Assembly (NCBI GenBank): GCA_963836355.1
Contig: CAWIJO010000010.1
Location: forward strand, 310,001 to 374,000
Reading direction: 5' to 3'
Source: Palsa-506 sp963836355
GTDB lineage: Bacteria; Actinomycetota; Actinomycetes; Streptosporangiales; Streptosporangiaceae
DNA: 64,000 nucleotides
In this document: positions 27,458-34,724 of the stretch, one piece after another
Layout of the letters: each line of letters starts with the position of its first letter
How positions within the stretch are numbered: position 1 is the stretch's first letter
Notes under the pieces: model-generated
Database searches by the model: none
What the model was told of the DNA's origin: nothing
Seen by the model: the letters and a program-made list of their open reading frames with translations, nothing else
Position numbers and translations under genes: made by a program

Positions 27458-28434
27458 ATGAAGGCGATTGTGCAGAACGTCTACGGATCCGCCGACACGT
27501 TGCGGTTCGGGGACATCGAAATGCCGGTAATCGGCGGCGACGAGGTCCTGGTGCGCGTACGGGCGGCCGGCGTCGACCCAGGGGTTTGGCATCTCATGAC
27601 CGGTCGTCCCTACCTCGTACGCCTCATGGGGATGGGTGTGCGCCGCCCCAAGGTGCCCGTGCGAGGCCGTGACCTCTCCGGTGTCGTCGAGGCTGTGGGT
27701 AGCCGTGTCACCCGATTCCGTCCGGGCGACGAGGCCTACGGCGTGACCACGGTCGGCTCGTTCGCCGAATACGCGCGGTCGCGGGAGAGCCATCTTGCCC
27801 GCAAGCCCGCCAATCTGAGCTTCGAGCAGGCTGCGGCGGTGCCCATCTCGGGCATGACCGCGCTGCAGGGCCTGCGCGACGTCGGACGTGTGCAGCCAGG
27901 CCAGCGCGTGCTGGTCATCGGCGCGGCAGGCGGCGTCGGCTCCTTCGCCGTCCAGCTGGCCCACGCGTTCGGCGCCCGGGTGACGGCATGTGCAGCACTG
28001 CGAAGATCGACCTGGTCCGGTCCATCGGAGCCGACGACGTGATCGACTACACCCGCGAGGAGGCGGACGCGCGCGGACCGCAGTTCGACCTGATCCTCGA
28101 CACCGCCGGGCGCCGCCCCTTGTCGTTGCTGCGCCGGGGCCTCACGCCGCACGGCACCCTGGCGATTGTCGGCGGCGAAGGCGGCGGCCGTTGGCTCGGA
28201 GGCTTCGACCGCCAAATCCTGCGAGCACCCGTTCGGTCGGTGTTCTCGAGCCAGCGGCTCCGAGCCGTTACCGCAAAGGAGCGCTGCGAAGACCTGGAGT
28301 ACCTGACCACGCTGATCGAGGAGGGGAAGGTCACGCCAGCGATCGACCGGACCTTCCCACTGCGTGAGGCGCCCGAGGCCATCCGGTACCTGGCACAAGG
28401 TCATCCCGGCGGCAAGGTCGTCGTCACGATCTGA
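27458..28434 (+). pseudogene. Zinc-type/quinone-oxidoreductase-like alcohol dehydrogenase, frameshifted near 27988
   Basis: Medium-chain NAD(P)-dependent oxidoreductase. From MKAIVQNVYGSADTLRFGDI, GGDEVLVRVRAAGVDPGVWH and VVEAVGSRVTRFRPGDEAYG to the coenzyme motif VLVIGAAGGVGSFAVQLA. Just after GARVTA the frame slips (1-2 bases at 27985-27990) and resumes as CSTAKIDLVRSIGADDVIDY, ending GHPGGKVVVTI at 28434. Rejoined it is about 325 residues. Catalytic-zinc Cys/His ligands of classical ADHs are not evident, so a quinone-reductase-like enzyme is likelier. It lies directly after a transposase remnant and has a slightly different codon feel, hinting at acquisition by transfer. Confidence 0.82.
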
Positions 28435-28803
28435 CGACCATCGACGTGCAAACGGGGGAGGGCCCATTCGCCGCCCGCGCCGATCGGATATGGGCGCCCG
28501 AGAACACGGCAACCGCTCGACATAAACCGGGCAAACGATACCGGCCGCGGCACTGGCAGTCACGACTTTGCGCATCACCGTGGCGATAGCCGGGCGCCAG
28601 CAGCCGGGCCAGCCCCCGCTTTCGCTGGGCTAAATCCGGCGCAAGGCGCTTAATACCGGGCAAGCCCTAACCTATTAAGTGGCAGCGGGCTAAACGTCAG
28701 CGTGCCATGGCGCGAGCGATATGCGCCGACTATGCTGCGAACTCATGCGGGTTGCCACATGGCGGGGGCTTCGGAGTCAATTTGAATCCGGAAAGGATGG
28801 CAA
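28435..28803. other. Intergenic leader ahead of the secreted glycosidase-like gene
   Basis: 369 bases with no credible gene. The part from about 28600 to 28700 is relatively AT-rich (ggctaaatccggcgcaaggc, cgcttaatacc, cctattaagtgg). It could hold the promoter and a structured leader for the gene at 28804. I compared it mentally with the c-di-AMP (ydaO) riboswitch that often precedes cell-wall hydrolase genes and did not find its conserved blocks. Confidence 0.35.
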
Positions 28804-29712
28804 ATGCCGACAAGACGACAAGTGCTGCACGGCCTGGGGGCGCTGGCGGCGGGCGGATACGCCGCAGGATCACCGCTGCTCAGGGGGCTTGAGCCGAGGC
28901 CTGCGGTGGCTGGCCGCCAGTCGCCCAGGCACAATACCGGGCTTCCGGCCTGCGGCACTAACCGGGGCCCGTCCGGCTTGTGGACGGCTATTTCGGCGGC
29001 TACTGCGGGGCTGGCCGGCTTTCGCGGTTATAACACTCCCGGGCAAGGCGTGCCGGCCAGCTGGCCGGGGCCAGGGGCAAATCCGGTCCCGGCCGCCGCG
29101 GAATTGCCGGTAATCAGCATTAAGCCCGATATCGGCGAGCTCCTGGCGGGCTCGCTTGACCGGCGGCTCAGTGCCTTCGCCGCGCTGGTCCCGGCCGGCG
29201 CTATGGTGACCTGCTGGCATGAGGGCGAAACCGCGGGCAATGGCCTGTCGGCCGGCCAGGTGCTCGCAGTGCACGAGCGCGCGGGCCGGATCTTCAAGGC
29301 CGCCTCGCCGCACTGCCGCTATGGCCAGATCGTGTCGTGCTACACGGCCACCAGCGCAAGCGGCCACTATCCGCTCGGCCAGTGGATGGCTCCGGGGCTC
29401 GACTTTTACGGCCTGGACGGCTACCAGGCAGCCGCCTCGCACACCGCCGAGTCGGTGTTCGGGACGGCGGCCAGCCAGATCAGGCGCGCACTCGGGCCGG
29501 TGCGGCTGGCGGTGACCGAGTGCAACTCGGTCCTGCGGGCGCGCCGGCCGGACTGGTTCAGGGACACCTGGTCCTGGGCGCGGGCGCACGGCTGCCTGAC
29601 CTATTTCACGTTCTGGTACGGCGCGGGCACCGCGACGCCGTACGCGTGGCTGCCTGATGACTCGGCCACCATCAGCGCGCTGGCGCGGATCAACGCCGCC
29701 TCGAAGGGCTGA
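28804..29712 (+). CDS. Secreted (Tat-type signal) glycoside-hydrolase-like protein
   Basis: 302 residues preceded by GGAAAGGA. The N-terminus MPTRRQVLHGLGALAAGGYA has the twin-Arg plus hydrophobic stretch of a Tat signal. The mature part resembles a TIM-barrel glycosidase by eye: VISIKPDIGELLAGSLDRRL, GAMVTCWHEGE (possible acid Glu), LDFYGLDGYQ, RLAVTECNSVLRARRP (possible nucleophile Glu) and LTYFTFWYGAGTATPYAW. The two-Glu arrangement suggests a GH26/GH39-like fold, but I cannot assign the family. It ends with a strong hairpin over the stop codon and appears monocistronic. Confidence 0.65.
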   Translation: MPTRRQVLHGLGALAAGGYAAGSPLLRGLEPRPAVAGRQSPRHNTGLPACGTNRGPSGLWTAISAATAGLAGFRGYNTPGQGVPASWPGPGANPVPAAAELPVISIKPDIGELLAGSLDRRLSAFAALVPAGAMVTCWHEGETAGNGLSAGQVLAVHERAGRIFKAASPHCRYGQIVSCYTATSASGHYPLGQWMAPGLDFYGLDGYQAAASHTAESVFGTAASQIRRALGPVRLAVTECNSVLRARRPDWFRDTWSWARAHGCLTYFTFWYGAGTATPYAWLPDDSATISALARINAASKG

Positions 29713-29731
29713 CCGCCGGGCCGGTCAGCCC
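29706..29731. terminator. Hairpin terminator over the glycosidase-like stop codon
   Basis: Perfect 9-bp arms gggctgacc (29706-29714) and ggtcagccc (29723-29731) with an 8-base loop, ten bases before the end of the convergent GNAT gene. No T-run, as is common in high-GC actinobacteria. It could serve both converging genes. Confidence 0.65.
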
Positions 29732-29740
29732 GTCGCCCGG

Positions 29741-30211
29741 TTACCGGCCCGCCAGCGCGCGCAGGGCAGGACCGCTGAGGCGGTGCACCGTCCACTCGTC
29801 CATCGCAGCCGCGCCGAGAGACTCGTAGAACCCGCGGGCAGCGGAGTTCCAGTCGAGCACCCACCATTGCAGCCGGTCGTAGGAGTTCCGCACGCAGATG
29901 CCGGCCAGCTCGGCCAGCAGCGCCCGGCCAAGGCCGGCGCCGCGCAGCCCCGGCATGACGTAGAGGTCCTCCAGGTAGATGCCATGGCGGCCGGTCCAGG
30001 TCGAGTAGTTCAGGAACCACAGCGCGAACCCGGCTACCGTCCCGGAATGCTCAGCCACGTGCGCGAAGACCGCGGGCCGGTCGGCGAACAGCGCACGGTG
30101 CAGATCCTCCTCGGTGGCCGTCACCTGATCGAGCGATTTCTCGTACTCCGCGAGGTCGCGGATCAGCCGGTGAATCTGCGGGACGTCCTGCGGGCGGGCT
30201 GGCCTGATCAT
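29741..30211 (-). CDS. GNAT acetyltransferase, diamine/thialysine N-acetyltransferase-like
   Basis: 156 residues, the length of SSAT-type enzymes. Diagnostic stretches: MIRPARPQDVPQIHRLIRDL, ALWFLNYSTWTGRHGIYLED, LYVMPGLRGAGLGRALLAEL (acetyl-CoA loop Arg-Gly-x-Gly-x-Gly) and WWVLDWNSAARGFYESLGA. This pattern matches spermidine/spermine or thialysine N-acetyltransferases of bacteria. The actual amine is unknown. Convergent with the glycosidase-like gene; 31 bases downstream of the GntR gene on the same strand, so possibly co-transcribed with it. Confidence 0.88.
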   Translation of the reverse strand: MIRPARPQDVPQIHRLIRDLAEYEKSLDQVTATEEDLHRALFADRPAVFAHVAEHSGTVAGFALWFLNYSTWTGRHGIYLEDLYVMPGLRGAGLGRALLAELAGICVRNSYDRLQWWVLDWNSAARGFYESLGAAAMDEWTVHRLSGPALRALAGR

Positions 30212-30242
30212 GCAACGAGGCTAGACCGCGATCCGGCCGCGG

Positions 30243-30981
30243 CTAGACCGGGATCCGGTACCTGAGCCGGAAACCCTCGGCCGCGGTGACGATGTCACCG
30301 GCCTCGACCGCCCGCCCGGCGGCCAGGTGGGCGCGCTCCACCAGCAACACCGGCGCGCCGGCCACGATGGCGAGCAGGCCCGCCTCAGTGCGCAGCGACG
30401 TTCGGGCCGAGACCTCCTCGACCACCTCGTCCACGTAGATCCCGATCGACCTCATCCGCTCGATTACCCCGCGGCCGGCCAGCGGTCCCTGCTCCGGGCC
30501 GGCGATCACGGTGCCGCCGGTGAGCCGGACCGGCTCGTACGACGTCACCAGCTGAACCGGGATCCCGTCCGAGCTCAGCAGGTACCTGGTCCGCATCACC
30601 AGGTCGCTGCCCGGCCGCAGGCCGAGCCGCCGCGCGATGCGGGGCGGCGCGGATACCTGATCCGACTGGTGCTCAGCCGACAGCGCCGGCCTGGTCGGCC
30701 GGCCCGAAGGGCGAGCCAGGGCAGTGCGGGCGGTCGTGCTCAAGGCAGCGGGTCACTGGCACCTTGCGCACGTACGACCCGGACCCGGCCCGCGCCTCGA
30801 TCAGCCCCTCGGCGGCCAGCACGGCCAGGGCGTGCTTGGCCGCGGTCTCCCCGACGCCATAGCGGGCGATGATCGCGTTCCTGGATGGCACCCGTGCGCC
30901 CGGCTCGAGTGATCCGTCGCTGATCCGGGTACGCAAATCCTCGAGAACCCGGAGATAGACCGGATCGGTTGACGTGCCCAT
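30243..30981 (-). pseudogene. GntR/HutC-type transcriptional regulator, frameshifted near 30702
   Basis: N-terminal winged HTH: VYLRVLEDLRTRISDGSLEP, ARVPSRNAIIARYGVGETAA, LIEARAGSGSYVRKVP. After SPFG an extra G in ggccc (30699-30705) breaks the frame. The next frame reads HQSDQVSAPPRIARRLGLRP, then the UTRA effector domain (RTRYLLSSDGIPVQLVTSYE, GRGVIERMRSIGIYVDEVVE, ending FRLRYRIPV). Together about 245 residues, normal for actinobacterial GntR/UTRA proteins. An inert pseudogene is possible, but a one-base assembly error is the simpler explanation. Confidence 0.85.
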
Positions 30982-31104
30982 CGGAAGTCATTGTCACTGA
31001 AGTGACCTTCAAATTGTGACCCAAGTGCAATTTTGCTGCCGCCGCCGCCGGCCGGCCGCGGCCCGGCTTGCCGGTCCCCCGGGCCGGGCGCGGGCCGGGC
31101 GCGA

Positions 31105-31479
31105 TCACTCGCTGCCCTCTTCCAGGAGCAGGTGGTACCCGTTCGGGGTGCGGGCATGCAAGACCCGGTAGGTCCAGTCCTCGCTGGGGGTCATCAGCTG
31201 CTCGCTGAAGGGCACCCCGGCCTGGTCGAGCCGCTTCCGCGCAGCCGCGATGTCCCCGACGCCGAACTGCCAGGTCAGCACATGATCAGGAATGTCGCTG
31301 CGAAATCCGGCCTTTCGCTCGATGCCAAACTCGACCGGGCCGTGGCCCAGCGCGAGGAAATGCGGGTACTCTGGCCCCTCGTAGGTGACGTGGAAGCCCA
31401 GGCGGACGTAGAAGTCACGTTCAGCCTCAAGGTCGCTGACAAACAGAATAGGGATGATCCGGTTGAACAATGCCGCCAT
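31105..31479 (-). CDS. VOC superfamily (glyoxalase/bleomycin-resistance-like) protein
   Basis: 124 residues, one full pair of beta-alpha-beta-beta-beta modules: IIPILFVSDLEAERDFYVRL followed by the second half FGVGDIAAARKRLDQAGVPF and TPNGYHLLLEEGSE (terminal Glu ligand). It may be a dimeric metalloenzyme or a ligand-binding resistance protein. Single gene, divergent from the nitrilase gene over 70 bases. Confidence 0.85.
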   Translation of the reverse strand: MAALFNRIIPILFVSDLEAERDFYVRLGFHVTYEGPEYPHFLALGHGPVEFGIERKAGFRSDIPDHVLTWQFGVGDIAAARKRLDQAGVPFSEQLMTPSEDWTYRVLHARTPNGYHLLLEEGSE

Positions 31480-31549
31480 GGCGGCACATCGTACCGATCG
31501 GCAAGCCTTGCTGAGCAGGGATCCGGCTGGTAGTGGCTAGGGTGGCGGA

Positions 31550-32386
31550 GTGATATCAGGCGACGACCGCCATTCGGTGCGAGTGGCAGCGTGCCAGCTC
31601 AGCCTGCGCATCGGCGAAGTCGGCCATAACCGTGCCGCCGCTCGCGACGCGATCGGCATCGCCGCAGGCCAGAGCGCACGCGTGGTGGTACTGCCGGAAC
31701 TTGTCCAGTCCGGCTACGTTTTCTCCGGCGCGGCCGAGGCACGGTCGCTGGCCGAGCCTGCTGACGGGCCGACCATTACCGAGTGGCAGCAGCTCGCGGT
31801 CCGGCACGACCTGGTGATCATCGGCGGGTTCTGCGAGCTGGCCGGATCCGGGGAACTGCGTAACAGCGCGGCGATCATCGACCCGGCCGGGACGCGGGCG
31901 GTCTACCGCAAGGTGCACCTATGGGACGCCGAGCCGGACGTCTTCACGCCAGGCGACAGCGATCCGCCGGTGGTCGACACCGCCTGCGGCCGGATCGGGG
32001 TGCTGGTCTGCTACGACGCCGAGTTCCCTGAGTGGGTCCGCAAGCCGGCCCTGGGCGGCGCGGACCTGCTGGCCGTCCCCGCGAACTGGCCCGCCGAGCC
32101 GCGGCCGGCCGGGGAGCGGCCGATGGTCGTACTGAACGTGCAGGCCGCGGCGAGCACGAACCGGATTTTCATCGCCGCAGCCGACCGGTGCGGCACCGAG
32201 CGCGGGGTGACCTGGACCGGCGGCGCCGTGATCGCCGGCCCGGACGGCTACCCGCTGGCCGGCCCGGCCTGCGCGGACGAGCCTGCCGTGCTGCTGGCCG
32301 ACTGCGACCTGCGGCTGGCCCGCAGCAAGGCCAACGGCCCGCGCAACGACGTGCACGCCGACCGGCGGCCGGCCCGCTACGGCTGA
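31550..32386 (+). CDS. Carbon-nitrogen hydrolase (nitrilase superfamily)
   Basis: 278 residues from GTG 31550. The Glu-Lys-Cys triad is visible: Glu in VVVLPELVQSGYVF, Lys in AVYRKVHLWDAEPD, Cys in GVLVCYDAEFPEW, with the second Glu following the Cys. The typical branch is omega-amidase/N-carbamoyl- or aliphatic amidase rather than true nitrilase, since residues beside the Cys (Tyr-Asp-Ala-Glu-Phe-Pro-Glu) match amidases. A cytosolic amidase is inferred. It converges on the O-methyltransferase gene with a 7-base gap. The nitrile hydratase 5 kb away could feed such an amidase, but nothing links them directly. Confidence 0.88.
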   Translation: MISGDDRHSVRVAACQLSLRIGEVGHNRAAARDAIGIAAGQSARVVVLPELVQSGYVFSGAAEARSLAEPADGPTITEWQQLAVRHDLVIIGGFCELAGSGELRNSAAIIDPAGTRAVYRKVHLWDAEPDVFTPGDSDPPVVDTACGRIGVLVCYDAEFPEWVRKPALGGADLLAVPANWPAEPRPAGERPMVVLNVQAAASTNRIFIAAADRCGTERGVTWTGGAVIAGPDGYPLAGPACADEPAVLLADCDLRLARSKANGPRNDVHADRRPARYG

Positions 32387-32393
32387 GCCGGGC

Positions 32394-33053
32394 CTACTTC
32401 TTCCTGGCCAGGCTCAGCCCGTCGCCGACCGGGAGCAGCACCAGCTCGACCCGCTCATCCGCGACCGCGTGTTCGTTGAACGCCCGGATCGCCTCGACGT
32501 CGGCGCTGTCGTTGGCCGGCTCGACCACGCCGCCGCCGAAGAAGGTGTTGTCAGCCAGGATGACGCCGCCCGGCCGGATCCGCGGCACGATCTCCTCCCA
32601 GTAGCCGATGTACCCGGGCTTGTCGGCGTCGATGAACGCCAGGTCGAGCACCGGCCCGCCGGGCAGCGCCCGCAGCGTCTCGATCGCGGGGCCGATGCGC
32701 AGCTCGATCCGGTCGGCCAGGCCGGCCCGGTGCCAGAACCGGCGGGCCACCGCGGTCCATTCTTCGCTGACGTCGCAGCAGAGCAGCCGGCCGCCGTCGG
32801 CGAGGCCACGGGCCAGGCAGATGGCGGAGTAGCCGGTGAAGGTGCCGACCTCCACGGCATTGCGGGCGCCGGCGATCCTGGCCAGCAGCGTCATGAAGGT
32901 GCCCTGCTCCGCGCCGATCTGCATGCCGGCCGGGCCGGGGAACAGCCGGGCGGTCTCGTCGGCAAGCTCGCTGGCCACCGGGTCGGCCGGCGTGCTGTGC
33001 GCGAGCAGGTAGGCATGCAGCTGAGGGCTGAGTTGCGCAGTGCGGCGAGACAT
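32394..33053 (-). CDS. SAM-dependent O-methyltransferase (caffeoyl-CoA/catechol type)
   Basis: 219 residues, family length. Motifs: ARIAGARNAVEVGTFTGYSA (SAM motif I), GRLLCCDVSEEWTAVARRFW, VLDLAFIDADKPGYIGYWEE (metal/SAM site) and VILADNTFFGGGVVEP (Asp-Asn metal ligands). These mark the divalent-cation-dependent class of small-molecule catechol O-methyltransferases. The substrate is unknown. The start at 33053 (MSRRTAQLSPQLHAYLLAHS) agrees with homologues. Confidence 0.9.
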   Translation of the reverse strand: MSRRTAQLSPQLHAYLLAHSTPADPVASELADETARLFPGPAGMQIGAEQGTFMTLLARIAGARNAVEVGTFTGYSAICLARGLADGGRLLCCDVSEEWTAVARRFWHRAGLADRIELRIGPAIETLRALPGGPVLDLAFIDADKPGYIGYWEEIVPRIRPGGVILADNTFFGGGVVEPANDSADVEAIRAFNEHAVADERVELVLLPVGDGLSLARKK

Positions 33054-33150
33054 CTGCCCACGCTAACCGACGGCGGGTCCCGGCCGCCCGGGGCCCGGCC
33101 ACCGGTCCCTGCCGCAGCGGTCATCGCGGGCCCGGGTCTACCCTCGGTCC

Positions 33151-34002
33151 ATGGCCCTGCACATCCCCAGCCCGGCGGTCAACGGGTTCCACATCGGCCC
33201 GTCGTTCATTCACTTCTACGGGCTGATGTACGTGGTCGGGATCACCCTCGCCGTCATCATCACCCGGCGGCGGTGGCAGGCCAGCGGAGGTGACCCGGCC
33301 CTGGTCGCCGAGGTGGCGACCTGGGCGGTGCCGGCCGGCCTCATCGGCGCCAGGATCTACTTCGACGTCACCACGCCGGGGGACGTCCCGGCGCACTGGT
33401 GGGGCGTGTTCGCGATCTGGTCGGGCGGCCTCGGCGTATGGGGCGGCATCGCGGCCGGCGCGGCGGCCGGCATCTGGCGGGTCCGCCGGGCTGGCGGCGA
33501 CGTGCGGGTGTTCATGGACGCTGCCGCGCCGGCCCTGCTGGTCGCCCAGGCGGTCGGCCGGACCGGCAATTACTTCAACCAGGAGCTGTTCGGCAGGCCG
33601 ACCAGCCTGCCGTGGGGGCTGGTGATATCGCCGCAGAACCGGCCGCCGGGGTACGCGCAGTTCAGCACGTTCCACCCGACGTTCCTGTACGAGCTGATCT
33701 TCGACCTGCTGCTCGCCGCGGCGCTGGTCTGGCTCGGCCATCACCGCGGCATCCGGCCGCCCGGCCTGTTCGCCCTCTACGTGGCCGGCTACTCGGCGTT
33801 CCGCATCTTCGAGGAGTCGCTGCGGATCGACTCATCCGAGCATTTCCTCGGCCTGCGCCTGAACTTCTACATCGCCGGCATCCTGGCCATCACCGGAGTC
33901 ACCTGGTTCATCGCCAGCCAGCGCGCCGGCCGCGGGCAGCCGCCGGCAGGCGCGGGCGCCGGGCCGGCCGAGTCTGTGCCGACCGGCAGCACCGAGTCCT
34001 AG
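33151..34002 (+). CDS. lgt: Prolipoprotein diacylglyceryl transferase Lgt
   Basis: 283 residues, multi-spanning membrane enzyme that transfers diacylglycerol from phosphatidylglycerol to the lipobox Cys of prolipoproteins, the first step of lipoprotein maturation. Hallmarks: SFIHFYGLMYVVGITLAVII, WAVPAGLIGARIYFDV, IWSGGLGVWGGIAAGAAAG, QAVGRTGNYFNQELFGRPT (the Lgt signature with the essential Arg/Asn) and FHPTFLYELIFDL (the family His). C-terminal Gly/Ala/Pro-rich tail. Many actinobacteria carry more than one Lgt, so this may not be the only copy. Confidence 0.95.
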   Translation: MALHIPSPAVNGFHIGPSFIHFYGLMYVVGITLAVIITRRRWQASGGDPALVAEVATWAVPAGLIGARIYFDVTTPGDVPAHWWGVFAIWSGGLGVWGGIAAGAAAGIWRVRRAGGDVRVFMDAAAPALLVAQAVGRTGNYFNQELFGRPTSLPWGLVISPQNRPPGYAQFSTFHPTFLYELIFDLLLAAALVWLGHHRGIRPPGLFALYVAGYSAFRIFEESLRIDSSEHFLGLRLNFYIAGILAITGVTWFIASQRAGRGQPPAGAGAGPAESVPTGSTES

Positions 34003-34121
34003 CCAGCTGGGGTACCACGGGCGTCGTCCGTCACAGCAGTTTCAAGGTTCGTGTCAGCGGTTGACAATTGGCCGGTTATTGGCGGCCAGATCGTAACCAC
34101 TGATGGATCCGCGGCTGGCTG

Positions 34122-34154
34122 CGCGGCGGGCGGGCGGTGCGCCCGCCCGCCGCG
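34122..34154. terminator. Strong GC hairpin, terminator
   Basis: Perfect 14-bp arms cgcggcgggcgggc (34122-34135) and gcccgcccgccgcg (34141-34154) around a ggtgc loop. It lies 27 bases beyond the stop of the small minus-strand gene and about 120 bases after lgt, so it can end transcription from both sides. Confidence 0.75.
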
Positions 34155-34181
34155 GCCTTGCTGGCGTGATCGGCAGCCGGG

Positions 34182-34307
34182 CTAGCTGGAGCGCCCGCGG
34201 CGCCGCATGCGGGCCACGCGCTCCGCTGACAGCGCAAGCGCGGTCAGCGCGGTGATGGCGACCAGCATGCTGCGCCATCGAGCCGGTTTGGCACCTTTGG
34301 TCTTCAT
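34182..34307 (-). CDS. Small membrane protein, 41 residues
   Basis: The frame from ATG 34307 to TAG 34182 encodes MKTKGAKPARWRSMLVAITA followed by LTALALSAERVARMRRRGRS and a final Ser. A positively charged head, a single hydrophobic helix and an Arg-rich tail are the layout of small inner-membrane proteins. Support for a real gene: a GGGGGA stretch about 8 bases before the ATG, and a perfect terminator hairpin shortly after the stop. No homologue is recalled. Confidence 0.5.
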   Translation of the reverse strand: MKTKGAKPARWRSMLVAITALTALALSAERVARMRRRGRSS

Positions 34308-34392
34308 CCAGAATCCCCCGAGTATGTCGTGGCCTCGCCGGGCGGCGGGCCAATGTTCTGTTCCGGGAGTGAGTTACCCACTGCGCGTGCTG

Positions 34393-34600
34393 TCATGCCT
34401 GCCGCAGCCGCCGGGCCTGCGGCCAGGTCACAATGGCGGCTCGGCGGCTGGAGAGGGGGCCGGGAATGGGCGCGCGGCTGAGCCCGGCCAGCTCACCGTG
34501 CCGCCGCGGCTGGCCGTCCAGGCCGTAGAGGACCACTACGGCCCACTTGTCGGCGATGATCTCGACGGCCAGCCGGGCCGGGCAGTCGGGCGGGCTGCGA
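34393..34600 (-). pseudogene. HxlR-type regulator, N-terminal remnant
   Basis: On the minus strand from about 34600: PPDCPARLAVEIIADKWAVV, VLYGLDGQPRRHGELAGLSR, then unrelated residues to a stop at 34393. Cys-Pro-x-x followed by Gly/Ala-Asp-Lys-Trp and Arg-Arg-x-Gly-Glu-Leu is the opening of HxlR winged-helix regulators. The recognition helix and wing are missing. Directly abutting on the other strand is the tail of an oxidoreductase gene. Confidence 0.6.
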
Positions 34601-34699
34601 GTCCACCTGCCGCAGACCCTGTCGCTGGCCGAGGCCGCCAAGGCCCACGAACTCGTCGAATCCGGCCGTACCGCAGGCAAGATCGCGCTCACTATTTGA
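34589..34699 (+). pseudogene. NADPH:quinone/zinc-type oxidoreductase, C-terminal remnant
   Basis: The plus-strand frame reads RVHLPQTLSLAEAAKAHELV then ESGRTAGKIALTI and a TGA at 34697. This is the characteristic last helix and strand of medium-chain quinone oxidoreductases (Leu-x-x-Ala-x-x-Ala-His-x-x-x-Glu-x-Gly-x-x-x-Gly-Lys). About 35 residues survive. HxlR genes are often divergent from such oxidoreductases, so the two remnants look like the ends of one locus whose middle was deleted. Confidence 0.6.
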
Positions 34700-34724
34700 C
34701 CAGGCGAGCAGTAGCATCCGATTC

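Noticed and set aside
28435..28803. c-di-AMP riboswitch before the glycosidase-like gene
   Set aside because: The position fits, but the conserved ydaO sequence blocks are not present.
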